Below, piece after piece: positions 43,935 to 56,384 of a DNA stretch of 64,000 bases. Below the pieces are notes generated by a model. The model was not told where the DNA came from. It worked only from the letters and a program-made list of their open reading frames with translations, and ran no database searches. Origin of the DNA: Pelomyxa schiedti (Eukaryota; Evosea; Pelobiontida; Pelomyxidae); assembly GCA_020536535.1 (NCBI GenBank), contig JAHLWZ010000187.1, positions 63,089 through 127,088 of the forward strand, given 5' to 3'. Within the stretch, counting starts at the first letter, position 1. Each line of letters begins with the position of its first letter. The position numbers were made by a program, and so were the translations under genes.

Positions 43935-46900
43935 TCAATCATCAGGTGGAGAACCATTGTCCTCCCGTGAGTTTGAAGGTGTAGTAGAGCTTGTTGTAGT
44001 AGTTGTTGTGGTTGGTGCATCCTGTGATTCAGTGATGCTCTCAAGAAGCTGTGTTGTTGGGTTTGGGGGAGAGGACAAGCTAAATTTGGGGCTACAAACG
44101 GAGATAGGGGAAAGATAGATACCTTGTCCAAGTCCTCCTCGTCTGTATCATCTTTGACTGGAGGTGGTATGTTAGTGTCTTCAGCTGGTTTATTGGCACT
44201 CTCTTCAATCTGTAAAATGTGGTGAGGTCACTTGGACATTTTGAGACATTGATACTTGTTGCTCTGTGAAACGTTTTCTCTTACGCTTGGGTTTATCAAG
44301 CTCCTCGTCCGACTGCAAGAGGTACATGAGAATTAGTTACTCAATACCACTATTTTTGGGAAAGTACAAAATATTGTGCATTGTCTGTTTCTCCATTACT
44401 GACTCCTGTCATCATTCTTCTCTCGGCCCTTGATGGCCAAAACAATACCTGCTGTTAGTCAGTCTCAGGATGGAAAAGGATCGAAAACCTTCAAGTACAA
44501 AATGGGGTTTTCCTTTGCAAGAGCAAAGAAGGAGCTTGACACGAGAGTGATGAATTGCTCCAAGTCTTTTTGTTCAGGGGTAGCTTCTCCAGACATAGTT
44601 GTGAAAGTATCCATTATATCAGCAAACACCCGGAAAATGGACAACTAGAAGAATTTTAGATGCTCGAATTCAAAACAAAAAAACAACCTTATAGAAAAGT
44701 GCAATGCCACCTTCAGCTTTGAGTGAAGCCAACCGTCTAAAAAATCTTGTAACTCGAGAAATGGTTTCCCACGAAACACCGGGGGACTGCAGTAGCATGC
44801 AATAGGTACTAATATTATTGTTCGATCCAATTTCAGAGAGATAAGTTTCGTACTGGGCCAGATAAGTGCGAACAAACAAACAAACAAAAGGTACTTTGTA
44901 CAAGCGATCATATTCTATCTTAGAACTTTCTGGGTCAGAGACAGGTAATTCTGCGTCTGCATCGTTTTCACTAGGTTTTTTAGTTGTCCCTAAAAAACCT
45001 TTACTGAGAGAAACTATAATAATGTGTATGGGCTAACTTCGTTTCTTTGGCTTTTTGGCCTTGAGTACAAGCATATGCATGGATGACAACGAGTGAAGGA
45101 GTTCAAGGAGTACATCAACTGCCACAGTAACATTTTCTAGGTAACTACTGGGAATCAGTGGAGTAAGGGATCTAGTATTCAACCTTAGATAGTGCTTAGA
45201 GGAGTCAAATCGAGAAAGAAGCTGTTTAATTCTATCCAGAATAATATCTTTCTCATGGAAAAGTTTTAGTTGCATGCGCAAGCTCAAATTGTTGTGCATG
45301 TCGTCACCATGTGAGGACATGAGTTGAAGTAAAGCAAGCTGAATAATGTAAGAAAAGTACAATAGGAAGTACAAAATTGGTACTGTATAAGCTAAAGCAC
45401 CAGTAGCGTTTGTCAGGATAGTTTCCGAGGACTCCGCACCTATAAAGCAGTTCTCGAGTTTGGTACTTAGCCAAATGAACGTCTCTAAAAGGAGATTGAA
45501 AGATACTACATCACATTGGAACTTGTTTTCCTGGGGACTGATCAGTTACCGCTAAACAAGCTGGGGAACTCACACCACTTTTATGTGCATAATACCAAAT
45601 TCCAGAGGAAATTTCAATGGCCCGTATGAAATTTGAAACATCCAGAGGGCGATGAGCCTCAATTGAGGAAAGGCCAGGCCAAATTGTTCTCATCATCTCT
45701 TTTCCTCAGATTAAGCATTCAAATGGGAGATTGCACATACTATCATAGGCAGCTTCAATAAAATCTATTCCAAACTGCCATAACAGCTGTTTCGTTGCTG
45801 TAGATGAGGGAATAAGATCAGCTTGCATACTCAATGCAGAAAATCCTCCTTTTGTGGGTCGGTTTGAAACTCCGGCACTGACTCGGCGTTTCCATATAGC
45901 CGGGGACCCACGCTGGTAGTTTGTTACTGTCGTAACAGGAAGCCTAATATTTGGTGCACCAGAGGATACATTGTGGGTGACAAAAAATGTACCCATCTGG
46001 AACAGTTCTAAGTCTGGGCAAAGAAAGGAAGTCTTGGGTACCTGTTCAACCAAAAAGGCAGCATTCCTCCTGGCAAATAAAGGGCGAACTGAAGATGTGT
46101 TTAAGGTTGGCTCGGAGGAGGATGAATGTTGAAGAAGAGGTGGCATTGATTTGGGCATAGATTTCCGCCCGGCCTTAAAGAAAATGGGAATGTTAAAAAA
46201 AAAAAAAGACAGGACAATGGTACCTGCACTCGACAAGAATAAAGTCCTTGCATTGTTTCTTTATGAAAGAGAAGGCAAAAAACTTCTAAAATCGCTCGTA
46301 ACCAAGATCTACAGGGGTTATTTATACTTCAAACTCCCAAAGCACAAACATGTCAACAAGGAATGATTGAGTAATAAGTATCAATGTCTCAAAGAAAAAA
46401 TGTTCTTTTAGAAGTCCAAGTAGAGCGTCATGCCCTCTATTCTTGGTAAGCAATGCTAAGGGAAATGGTTAAATACCCTGAACCACTTGATCTTGTTGGT
46501 ACATCAGCAATTAAAAGGATGTTGCGTACAAGAACCAGGCATACTTCAACCAAGTTTTTATCAAATGGGGACTCCTCACTCCTTGGAAGTGTGAAACAAC
46601 TGTTGCGTGCTAAACCGTAGGTGTAACTGGTATGATAATCGAGCAAAAGCTTCTATCAAGCTCCGACAAACTATTTCTACTGCTCCCGACTCTGTTCATG
46701 CACTGCCATTAAGAATATGACGGTTACGTGAGAGGACCAAGACAAAGAAGAAGAGTTTCTCATGGAGAGAGGGAGGAGTCCAAACAATGAAGATGTGTCA
46801 CACCTCTAGCCACAAAAAACTGCTTGATAGCACGAAGGTTCTCCAGGAGTTCTTGCCGGTAAGAAACAGTAGCATCAAGTGGTGCAGTTATGGCGACCAC

Positions 46901-47281
46901 AATCTTGCCTGTATTCAGTCAAAATTTGTAATGTGATCATCCAACAACACAATCAATGCCAAAGAACTGAATAGTTGACTCCAACTGACAAGCACATGTT
47001 GGGAAAAAAAAAAAGCCACCCACAAGTCCAAAAAGCAATCTCAGAGTTTTTCATGTTGGCCTGCAAAACAGGAATGAAGTGCGTTTCAACTGCTCGCATG
47101 TTTCCCAACACCCTGGCCACATCATAAGTGCGTGATCCATGAATAAACTCTTCCTCGAGCATTTCACTCAATCCCTTCAGTTTCTCTGTTGAGATTGTTT
47201 TGTTCTTGTTAATTGGCGAGTTGTGTTGCTTGGGGAAATTACCGACGCAGTTTGAAGCACAGACAAAGCGATTAGAGACAT
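43935..47281 (-). CDS. TIMELESS: Timeless/Tof1 replication fork protein
   Basis: Fork protection complex subunit (with Tipin) that stabilises stalled replisomes. Start MSLIALSVLQTAS at 47281; a 39-base first exon joins to KLKGLSEMLEEEFIHGSRTY. The N-terminal Timeless domain shows DVARVLGNMRAVETHFIPVL, KIVVAITAPLDATVSYRQEL, LRAIKQFFVARGVTH and FDKNLVEVCLVLVRNILLIA. Middle exons include MPKSMPPLLQHSSSS and helical segments near 45.0-46.2 kb. The C-terminal part is charged (DDTDEEDLDK, SDEELDKPKRKRK) and ends in a Thr/Ser-rich tail, NSREDNGSPPDD, with the stop at 43935-43937. Many introns of 40-70 bases; some middle exon limits are uncertain. The tail could be a domain-poor remnant of the Timeless C-terminal domain. 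Confidence 0.78.
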
Positions 47282-47592
47282 CCTTTTTGCCTAAAATATA
47301 TATAAGCCGATGCGCATGAGGGGAGGGTTTCTAACCTAACGAGCTAAGCAGCTCAAGGCACAGCATCAACAAACGAATTGTTTTTCCCTCTTAAGGTTCT
47401 GAGACTGAGTGGGTTGGTCGTTGCAGATGGAAAGGAAGGACTCAGGAGTATTAATGCAAGAGTGACCAGAAAGGAATAGGGGGAGGGAGCCAGAAGTCTG
47501 GGATTTGTGCAACAATCATTGATCTCCTTCCCAGAAGTGTGGCCACCAAATCTGAAGATCAATTTCGAACGAACAGAAAAAAAAAGGAGCAA
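47282..47592. other. Divergent promoter region, Timeless / Eps15-like
   Basis: 311 bases between two start codons. No ORF or RNA I can support; a TATATATAA-like stretch (about 47294-47304) lies just upstream of the Timeless start on its strand. Confidence 0.5.
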
Positions 47593-50500
47593 ATGACGTC
47601 GTTCCAGGTCCCACTTGGTATCAATCAAAAAAATCCACCTCCCACAATCCCCTCTTTGTGTCTCTCTGTTTCTTTTTAATTTTTTTTTTTGTCCCTGTGG
47701 ATATAGAAAATAAAACCATAGCTTGCGTGAACGTCCCTATTAACATTGTGGGTTGCGTAAACAACAGACGTGGAGGGCCTGTTCAAATTTGCAGATGCTG
47801 ATGGAGATGGTATTTTGAATACAAGTGACCTCACAAAGTTATTGATGAGGTCAAAACTTCCTCAAGAAGTTTTGGCAAGGGTATATTTCTTATGGACCCT
47901 TGTTTTTTTTTTTTTTTTTTTGCTTCTGTGTCCCCTTTTACATTTTTTTCCCTTTTTCAGGTCTGGGAAATACTCAGCAAGTCAGGCATGAATATACAGT
48001 CCAGAGAGTTTTTCTTTGCAGTCTTGAGAATGGTGGCAGCGGTGCAACAAGGCAGGGATATATCACAGCCCTGTTATGGTGTGGTGCCATGATGTGGATG
48101 TATATTTCTAGCTTAAAATTACAAGGCCTTGCTCCACCACAGTTTGAGGGATACAAACCACCCCTGGATCCTTGGGCAATATCGCCTGAAAACACTATGA
48201 AGTATGGAGCAATTTTTGACCAAAGTAAGGACTTGCAGAAAACTATGTCAAGTAACTTCTCAAGTATCCAGTTTTCTCTGACTGATAAAATTTTAAGGAA
48301 GCAGGTTTAATCAACTTGTTGCATTTATTCCTCCCGCTGATGCTGGGAGAATTTGGTATACCCTATTCCACAGAAAAACCATGTAACTGTGAGATGGTTC
48401 TTAACAACCCTAGGGACATTGCCGATAATGATCACGACACAGCTCTGTCCCGTGCCGAGTTCATTGTTGGGATGCACTTGGCCAGCTGTAGAGCGAATAT
48501 GTGTGATATCCCCTCAGCACTATCTCCATCTATACTGTCATTTCTTCAGCAAAGTAAGCAGTCCATGGGAACCCAGTCTTTATTTTCTGGGGGTGCCTCC
48601 ACCATGATGTCAGGACTTGGCCTTACTAGTTTGCCACCAAGTACTAGTAATTCGTTTGCCATGTCTGGCATAAACAGAGGTGGCGCAATGACTGGTAGCA
48701 TCAACCTCGGTACTAATGTCACCAGTTCCCCTGGTGTTGCTATTGGTTCGACTACACCCACTATACCAGTTACTGGAACTGGTTTCACGACAGGTGGACG
48801 CAGCAATCTCACACAACCAACCAGTCCACAACTAACTGCTACACAACCGACTATGGTTCAGCCTGTGAAACCGGTATTCTTATTTCTTGGTCCTTATTCT
48901 AGTAACACTTCGTAATGCACAGACGGTGCCTGTGGTTGCAAAACGAAACTATGACCTTGGGGATCTTAGACCACCCCCAACAAATGCTCCCCTCTCTCTT
49001 GATCCCATGCCTTCCCTTGGGCAGCCCCTATCCTCCTCCTCCACTTTCAATCAATCTCCTCGGTTGGACCCAAAATCCCTTTTTGAAAGTAGTTCAGTTT
49101 TCGATTCCTTGGACAACACCCCAGCAATTGCATCCTCTACTGTACCCATAAAACCAGTTTCATCAGTCATAACAGTCCCAAGCAAACCAAATACCTCCAA
49201 TTTGGCCTCGTCAGGTTCTCTCACAGCTTCGAGTGGTCCTCTAATATCTCAGATATCAGTTCCCGTTCCATCACCCAGTCCTTCCATTGTTACTACACAA
49301 CAACCTGCCTCTCCCATGTCACAGTCTGGCACTGTGGTAACTCAACTTGGTAGCTCTTTTGCAACCGTTTATACCCCTCAAATGACAACAACAGCATCAG
49401 GAGGACTTCGTCAGGTTTCTATCCAAAAGGGGAGGGAAGTAAACTTTTGTCTTAAAGAAAACAGGAGATTCTAAATACAAAAGAGTGCATCAAACAAGTT
49501 CAAGACAAAGGCATAGATACCCAAATATCCATTGCTGCTGAGCAAGCTGAAGAGGCACATTTAAAGAAGGTATTCAAAAGCCCTATCTCTCACAAAGACT
49601 TGTGGAATAAAACACAACTGTTTAGGATCTCAGTGACTTGCAAGCTAAGCTGGCAGTTTTTACTGAGCAGTTTGCAGACTCATCTCGTCAATTTCAGGTG
49701 GTGAAAAGTGCAAATGACGCTGTCAGGGTACCTTTTCCCTTCTCTCATTTCTCCCTTAAAGAAATGCAGCTGGAAATAGAAAACAAAAAGAAGACTCTCA
49801 TGCAAATGACCAAAGAGATGCAAGAAGCAAAGGCGGCACAAAAAGTTGAGCAGGATGCCATAGGCGAATTGAAAGAACAACTAAGCACCCTCTCCAACCA
49901 AATTGCCGTGTGTATGATTGGATGAAAAAAGGTGGCTTACCAATTCTTTCAGGAACAAATGAGACTTCGTGACCAAGCGAATGATGAAATGGTGATTATT
50001 ACAACAACCAAAAATGGTCTTCAGGAAACTATACAACAGTCACACATAGCACTCAAGGCATCAGAGGCAGAAGTCTGTGAGCAGATAGCCAAAGTGGATA
50101 CCGCTCGAGCAGAAAAAGTGCTGTTAGAGCAACAATCTCAGGCTTGCAGAGAGGAACTTGCAAAAGTCCAAGAGGAGATAAGAAAGTTGAACGAGTCCCT
50201 AACAAAAGAGAAGAAAGAGATAGAACAGATACAGAGGGAAAACGAGCTGAAGAAAAAAGAGGCGGAGAAAGATAGGATAACCTTGGAGAAATTGAAAAAA
50301 GACCTTTCTAATGTCATGGGAGAGTTAGAGCGAGCTAGAAATGAGGCACAAAAAGCAAAAACTACATCGAGCTATGTGAAAGCTGAAATGGAGAAGGTGA
50401 GCAGAGAAATAGAAGTTCAAATATCTGGAAAACGAGATTTAGAGAAAGAACCAGAAGTAGGAAGTGTTAGTGGGAGTGTTGGAGCCAAGGTCGAGGAGGA

Positions 50501-52795
50501 AAAGAAATCCGAAAAATCTGCAGATAGCAGCCAATCTGGATCTCAGAAGCACCACCGTCATTTGCATAGAACAAGTGCCACGTCAGAGACTGCAGCATCT
50601 CCTGCTAACCCCGCCGCGGTTGGTGTACCTGAAAGAAGCAAAGTAAGTCTCCCCTGTTAATTTCCTGAAAAAAACCTTCCACAGAGTGGTACACTTGGTA
50701 ATATTCGACCGAGGTCCACAAGTTTAGCAGAAAGATTTGCTAGCAAGCTTCCTGTATTTGCTGGGAAAGGCCCTCACCACGGCGCCGTACCGCCAGTAGC
50801 TACCGGCACCTCACTACCTCCCCCAGCGGCTCCGATTCAACGAACAAAGACACCCCCAGTTCCTGGAGCACTTCCTACCCAGCTTCTCACCCCAAACCAA
50901 ACATCGCACCATTCATCTACATCCGACTCTTCACAGCACATGGCTCATCTAACACCACCACAATCACCTAACCTTTTTCCACAGCAAATGGGGTTGCGTG
51001 CCCCTCTAGGTAGTCATCAACCATCAAACACCACCATTTCTTCAGGGGCTCAATCCTTCATTCCGTGGCCTGACCCATCTTTGGTGTTTGGTCCCAGGTT
51101 CATCATGACTTACACAACAAATCCACTTAACCATGAGATTACGGCACACACACTTGGGCCTTATTCTCTTGGTTTCCACATTCCACCTCCCACCCCTACC
51201 CTAACACCAGGCAGCGCCATCTCTCCAACAAATCTGCTACTAAAGCGAAATAGTGCATCTTTTACACATACTACTCCCTCTTCTTCACCATCGACATCTA
51301 CTCCCCCACAATCACCTCAGCCCTTTATAAACGACGAGACCTTTAACCCCTTTGGCACACCATCAACTCCTACAAACACTCGTGCTTCAGAGGTTCCTCC
51401 CTCCAATCCTGCTAAGGTTGACGACCTTTTCGGCACTTCTTTTGCGTTTCCTCCAGCTCGGAATAGCGAAGAACAGTCATTTCCAGCACACACAGACCAA
51501 TTTGGCTTTTCCTCCTCGGATAGTTTATTTGGAAATTCTTCTTTCACCTCCGAAAGTAGCACACTTGGCAACAGTCAGGTGTTAAATACTTCCTTGGATC
51601 TTACGCAATCAGGAGCAGAGGAAAAGAAAGAAGACACAACACCCAAGCCCACAGAAAATCTGTTTTCATCATCAATAGATTTTGGAGCTTTCCCGGTTTC
51701 ATTTGACGCACCCACCACAACTACCAGTACAACTGAGCCAGATAAAAAAGTTACTTCACAGGAAGAGGCTGTCTTGGCAGGTGACATTCTTCCTCCACCA
51801 TTAGAAGATATGCCACCTTCACCAAAATCTGTGGAGAGCCCAGTTGTACAACAAACAGCGCCAGCTATAAATACCCAAATAACACAAAGCGCAGATTTGC
51901 CAACTCAACTTACAACAGCAGAAACCCTAGTAGATTCCCAACTGGATTTCCAAGTTCCACCCCCACCACAACCAACTTCAGAAACCCTCTCTGAAACGCC
52001 AGCAACTACACAATCTTCGGCATCTCTCTTTCCATCAAGTTCTGATAACTGGATTTCTTTCAGTCAACCAGACATCCCCTCTTTCACGAATCCGACTCTC
52101 ACATCTTCCACTTCAGGCAATCTTGGCAATACAACATCTTTCTTCAGTAGCTCCAGTGACAACTTCTTCGATTCAACACTCACTTCACCTCTTCCCGATG
52201 CACCTCAAGCTCCTTCAGATACCGGGAAATTTTCGTCATTCAATCGTGCGGTTTCATTTCCTGCCACTTCAGCATTCTCTCCTTTCAACTCCTCCGAATT
52301 TAACCCGTTTGGAACGGATTCAGACAATACTGAAAATCGGCCCAAAGAAACGCCGGAATCATCCTCGCCCTTACCTACCTACACGTCCTCCAACAATGAA
52401 ACAGAAGACAAAAAGCACAGGACCCACCACAATTATAAACACCGGTCTGAGGCCTTTGGTAACAAAAGCTACTCATTCACGGTATGTTCCCAATTACCAC
52501 TCAAACCCCAAAACCTTCCCCTCTCCACCAAACCAACAAACAAAGCAACCCTCAACACTAGACAAATACAAATACATAAAAAAACCTAACAACAACCAAC
52601 AAAAAAACAAAAAACAAACAGAGCACTGGGTCATCATCATCACCAACATCAGCTACGCCCACATCATTAGGCACATCAGGACTCGCACAGGGGGGGACAC
52701 CAGACACACCCCCTCCTAGTTCATCACCACCTCCCGGCCATCACCACATTCACCACCGCCATCACAGTTCCACCTCAAAGAAGCAGCAGTCATGA
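47593..52795 (+). CDS. EPS15: Eps15/Ede1-like endocytic scaffold (two EH domains, coiled coil, NPF tail)
   Basis: Clathrin-mediated endocytosis scaffold. A 25-base first exon (MTSFQVPL, 47593-47617) joins to DVEGLFKFADADGDGILNTS, the EF-hand of EH domain 1, which continues in VWEILSKSG and FFFAVLRMVAAVQQG. EH domain 2 is FNQLVAFIPPADAGRIW joined to DIADNDHDTALSRAEFIVGM. Then come a Ser/Thr/Pro-rich linker and a long coiled coil (about 49480-50420) rich in Glu/Lys heptads. A low-complexity tail follows with two NPF motifs (FNPFGTPS about 51341; FNPFGTDS about 52299), ligands of EH domains, and many DLF/SLFG-like motifs. A final exon after an intron at about 52482 is His-rich and ends KKQQS at TGA 52793-52795. 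Domain order matches Eps15/Ede1. Confidence 0.85.
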
Positions 52796-53178
52796 TGGAT
52801 GGCAACCCAAATTACCCCCCCACTATCCCACACAATCTCACCAATGCCTCAACATCCCACACACCCACCTCTTGCGATTTTATATTGTACTCTCTAAATT
52901 CCACACCCCCCCCCATGTCCCCCAACACAAACCAACACAGGCCCCTTCACCAAACATCACGAAAATGCGGTACAGCTAGCAAATGGAGAGATTTTTTTTT
53001 TCATTTTGGATTCTTGAACTAGACCTAGTCTGCACCAAGTTTCAGGGTTTGATTTCTTGAGCACCCAACTTGGGCTCTTGAGCTCCCCGACGAAACTCTG
53101 TTTTTTCCAACAGCAAGAAACAGAAATAACGAGAAATCACGAATGGCATCGGGTTACTTGTGTCGGGTAACTAATGCC
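52796..53178. other. Intergenic region after the Eps15-like gene
   Basis: 383 bases. C-rich first half (probable 3' UTR), then a small imperfect hairpin GAGCACCCAA/TTGGGCTC near 53059-53078, and TGTCGGGTAACTAATGCCATGTCGGG direct repeats overlapping the next start. No gene supported. Confidence 0.5.
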
Positions 53179-56144
53179 ATGTCGGGCGCAGATTTCCAAT
53201 TGTCTGACTCAGCTCCATTGTAAAATCCTGTTCTTTTTCTGCGTTTGTTATCGTATCGGCGTATTTAGTGTTCTTGTTGTGCTTTTTTCGTTGGCACGAA
53301 GTAACACATGCAAATACTCTGAAAGGTCTATGGACTGCATTATGGGACATATTAGAAGATGGGGGTTAAGTGGGGATATTACTATATTAGTGGAATCAAA
53401 AAATCCTCCAGAACAGTGTCAAACTATTCACTTGGTACCTTTCATTTGTATTTTTTTTTCCTCCTTTTGGTACTATAAATAAGTGGCTTCATTCATGTTT
53501 GGTCTTATTGTTTGAAATAATAATTTGACATTTGTCACACAGATGGAGAAAAATGTGAAATTAGTTGTATATGCGACACTCACACCAAATGTGAAATTCA
53601 GTAAGGGAGCAGATGGGCCCTCATTAGGTATTCCAATGTGAGGTGCGTTTATCTATCTCATTTTTTTTTATTTGAAGAAAGCAGCGACATGATGGCACAA
53701 CGTTTGGAGAGGCATGTGTACTCACTATCTATCTTATTGGAATTCTTGCAAATATCCCTTGGGTACGTATGCAACCCCTAATTTATAATGAAAGTATTCG
53801 AGCCGTTTTTTTTTTTTTTTTTTATCTATGAATGTTCAAATTGTTACACACACAGATCTACACAAGACCTCTTCAAAGAAAAAATCTGTACTCTTAAGAC
53901 CCAGCTTCAGGAATTTAAGGACTCTCTGGCACGACTTGCTCAAGATCCATCAATTCCAAATGAAATAGAAAGAAATGCTGCGGTTTGCCGAACAGTGATA
54001 AGTGTGACCCCTGGTTTCATGTGCCGACGTCCATTAACCATATTTGCTCAGAGAATGTTGAAGATCACATTGCAACAAAAGAGAGGCAAGGATGTAAGAA
54101 TTTCGATTTATTGGCCTCTCTACGTGATACCAACAATAGACTATTGTATGAATTTCCTTACTGTACTGCCCCACTCAACCTTCCACTCAAGGCCCACAAA
54201 GAGTGATATACGCCGAATTGTGGGTAAGTCGCCAATCTGAGGCGTCTTGAATCAATACATGATAAAATTGTTATATTCCCTTTGTTTTTTACCTGACTCA
54301 GAAACTGTCTCTCGGGATCCAGACTCTAGTGCAGTAGTATATGCCACAATTTTCAAAATAATAGCTCTAACTTGTCAAGGATGACTGCTCGGCAGACATA
54401 AAAAAAAAGATACTAGATGCTTTGACTTCTTTTACTATGTACCAGTCTCAAATTGGCTGCTTATCTTTTGACACCACCAGCTTAAAAGATACTAAGTCAT
54501 TCTGTGACGCTATGGAGACCATGAAAAAACTGTCTGCCCAAAAGTTTGAGACTATTCTATTTGCTGTGAAGCATCCCAAAGTATGCAAAATGCCTGGAAC
54601 AACTCCGGTACCGACATTAACACTATATGAAGGTTACCGAGGCGTACCAAGAAGAGTTGGCTAAGAGAACTCGTTTCCTTGTACCTCCACAAGTTTTATC
54701 TGCAATTTTCAACTTTTAATTGGAGACTAGAAGATGGTCCAGCAACAGGTGGATGCTTTGAAGGAGACATTGACGAAACAATCTGAAGTCGAATATGACC
54801 GACAAACTACGTATGTGAGGGGATGAGCATCAATTTTCTGGTTTGTGCCTTACTGAATGACAGGTTCAATGAACAGTTTTCTCAAAGTATGAAAACTCAT
54901 TGGAATTTGCCCCCTGAGGTTCCTCAGTTCATTGTTGACTTGCAAAAACCGTGCTCTGTATGCCGACGGGTAACACTTAAAAACTAATGAGGTTTTTTTA
55001 GGTTGCAAGGCCACAGTTTGAGAAAACTCGTCCCGACACAACCTGTACAGTAATGAAGCTACATGTAAGCAATGCCTCCACCCATCATTTTACCCGAATT
55101 TGAACCGATTCTGCGGAAACAACTCACACAGCATAGGAGGAAACAAACCGCTTGAAAGAGGAACATACCAACACAACAAAGCAACTGCACGAAAAAGAGG
55201 AGCAAGTGCGAGATCTTGAAACTGAGCTGAGTCGCTTAAGAGCGCAAGTTGAAGCCGTCACTGCAGAAAAGACAGAGCTTTTGGCTCAAGTGGCACAAAT
55301 TCGGACTGAGAACACTGGCCTCAATACTGACAACGCGAAGCTCCGTGCCGAGAAAGTCCGGCTTCAAGATGAAAATCTGAAGCTGAAGAACGAGAACGGC
55401 ATGCTCAAGGCAGAAAACGTCAAGTACCTCGACGAAAACACCAAGTACCTCGCCGAAAACACCAAGTACCTCGCCGAAAACACCAGTTGCGCGGACGAAA
55501 TTTCCCGTATCAGGAAGGAGAATGACGTGATGAAAGCGGAAAACGCAAGGCTCAACGGCGGTATGGGAAATTCCCCTGAAAACAACCCTCAAATACCTGA
55601 CTGTGTGTTTCATTGAAAGAGGTAAGCAGGGAAAAACAGGAGCGGGAGGCACAGGTGAACGGACTCAAAGTCCTCAATGAAGCATCTCTCAGCCTGGTGT
55701 GTCAGCAGTACTTTCAATTTCTTTTTCTAATTTTCTATCGGCCGATAAATAGCTTAAATTTTCTGTTCCTCTTGCCGGGTGTGTATTTATATCCTGGATC
55801 GTTTGAAATTGACATTTTTAAAAAGGTTTTTGGCCAATCACCACTGCTTCGTTGTCAAACTGGACAAATTATTTTTTATTGCTGCCCCAGCCACCAATGT
55901 TGTGTACATAATCGAGCCCTTCTCCGCAGCCAAGTTCGATAACATGTCACTGCAGTTTGTTTCCTCACTTAGTTTTCATTTGTGCTCACACAGTCACAGA
56001 AGAATCAATGTTGGAGGGGTAACAGTGGGATTCAGTGTAGGACACGCGACAGGCAAACAAATTTCATGTGCACCAGAAAAATACCACTTGCCTGGCACAG
56101 TCTCTGTCTTTGAGGTTGCTGTTGACCCACTGGAATTCTCATAA
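53179..56144 (+). CDS. Unrecognised coiled-coil protein, many exons
   Basis: I do not recognise this protein. A plausible start is MSGADFQLSDSAPL (53179), spliced over about 140 bases to RWGLSGDITILVESKNPPEQ. Next come MEKNVKLVVYATLTPNVKFS, ERHVYSLSILLEFLQISLG and a helical exon KTQLQEFKDSLARLAQDPS. Downstream are DLLASLRDTNNRLLYEFPYC, ILDALTSFTMYQSQIG and PPEVPQFIVDLQKPC. From about 55140 a strong coiled coil follows (KEEHTNTTKQLHEKEEQVRD...), including three tandem KYL(D/A)ENT units. After it there is a small beta-rich C-terminus: LDKLFFIAAPATNVVYIIEP and VTVGFSVGHATGKQISCAPE, ending at TAA 56144. Several splice sites are inferred only from frame continuity. A scaffold or tether is possible but unproven. 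Confidence 0.5.
55422..55484 (+). repeat. Three tandem 21-base units in a coiled-coil exon
   Basis: AAGTACCTCG(A/C)CGAAAACACC repeated three times without spacers; encodes KYLDENT/KYLAENT heptads. Confidence 0.92.
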
Positions 56145-56384
56145 TATGTGTCTTGGTTTTGTTCAAGAAAATAGATTTTGGCCGTCTCTGTGTATTCTGC
56201 TCTCTAGTATTTCTCTGTTATTTTTTGGAGTCTTGTCCAAAACAAAAAACCAAAGCGTTTTCAGAAAACCCCAAAATGGGAGAATAAAGAAAACCCAGAC
56301 TGGGCCTGCCTGCAAAAAAATCGAGCTCTATTCCAGTCTGTTGATTATTTTATTCCCCCAAGTCGGGACCCGTATTGGCCCCGA

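Noticed and set aside
53348-53374. A 26-base intron in the coiled-coil gene
   Set aside because: Shorter than any other intron seen here (minimum about 42); a larger intron ending at about 53354 fits better.
53174-53440. Continuous open frame with a hydrophobic, signal-peptide-like segment
   Set aside because: It crosses what looks like an intron; splicing from 53179 gives a better continuation into the next exons.
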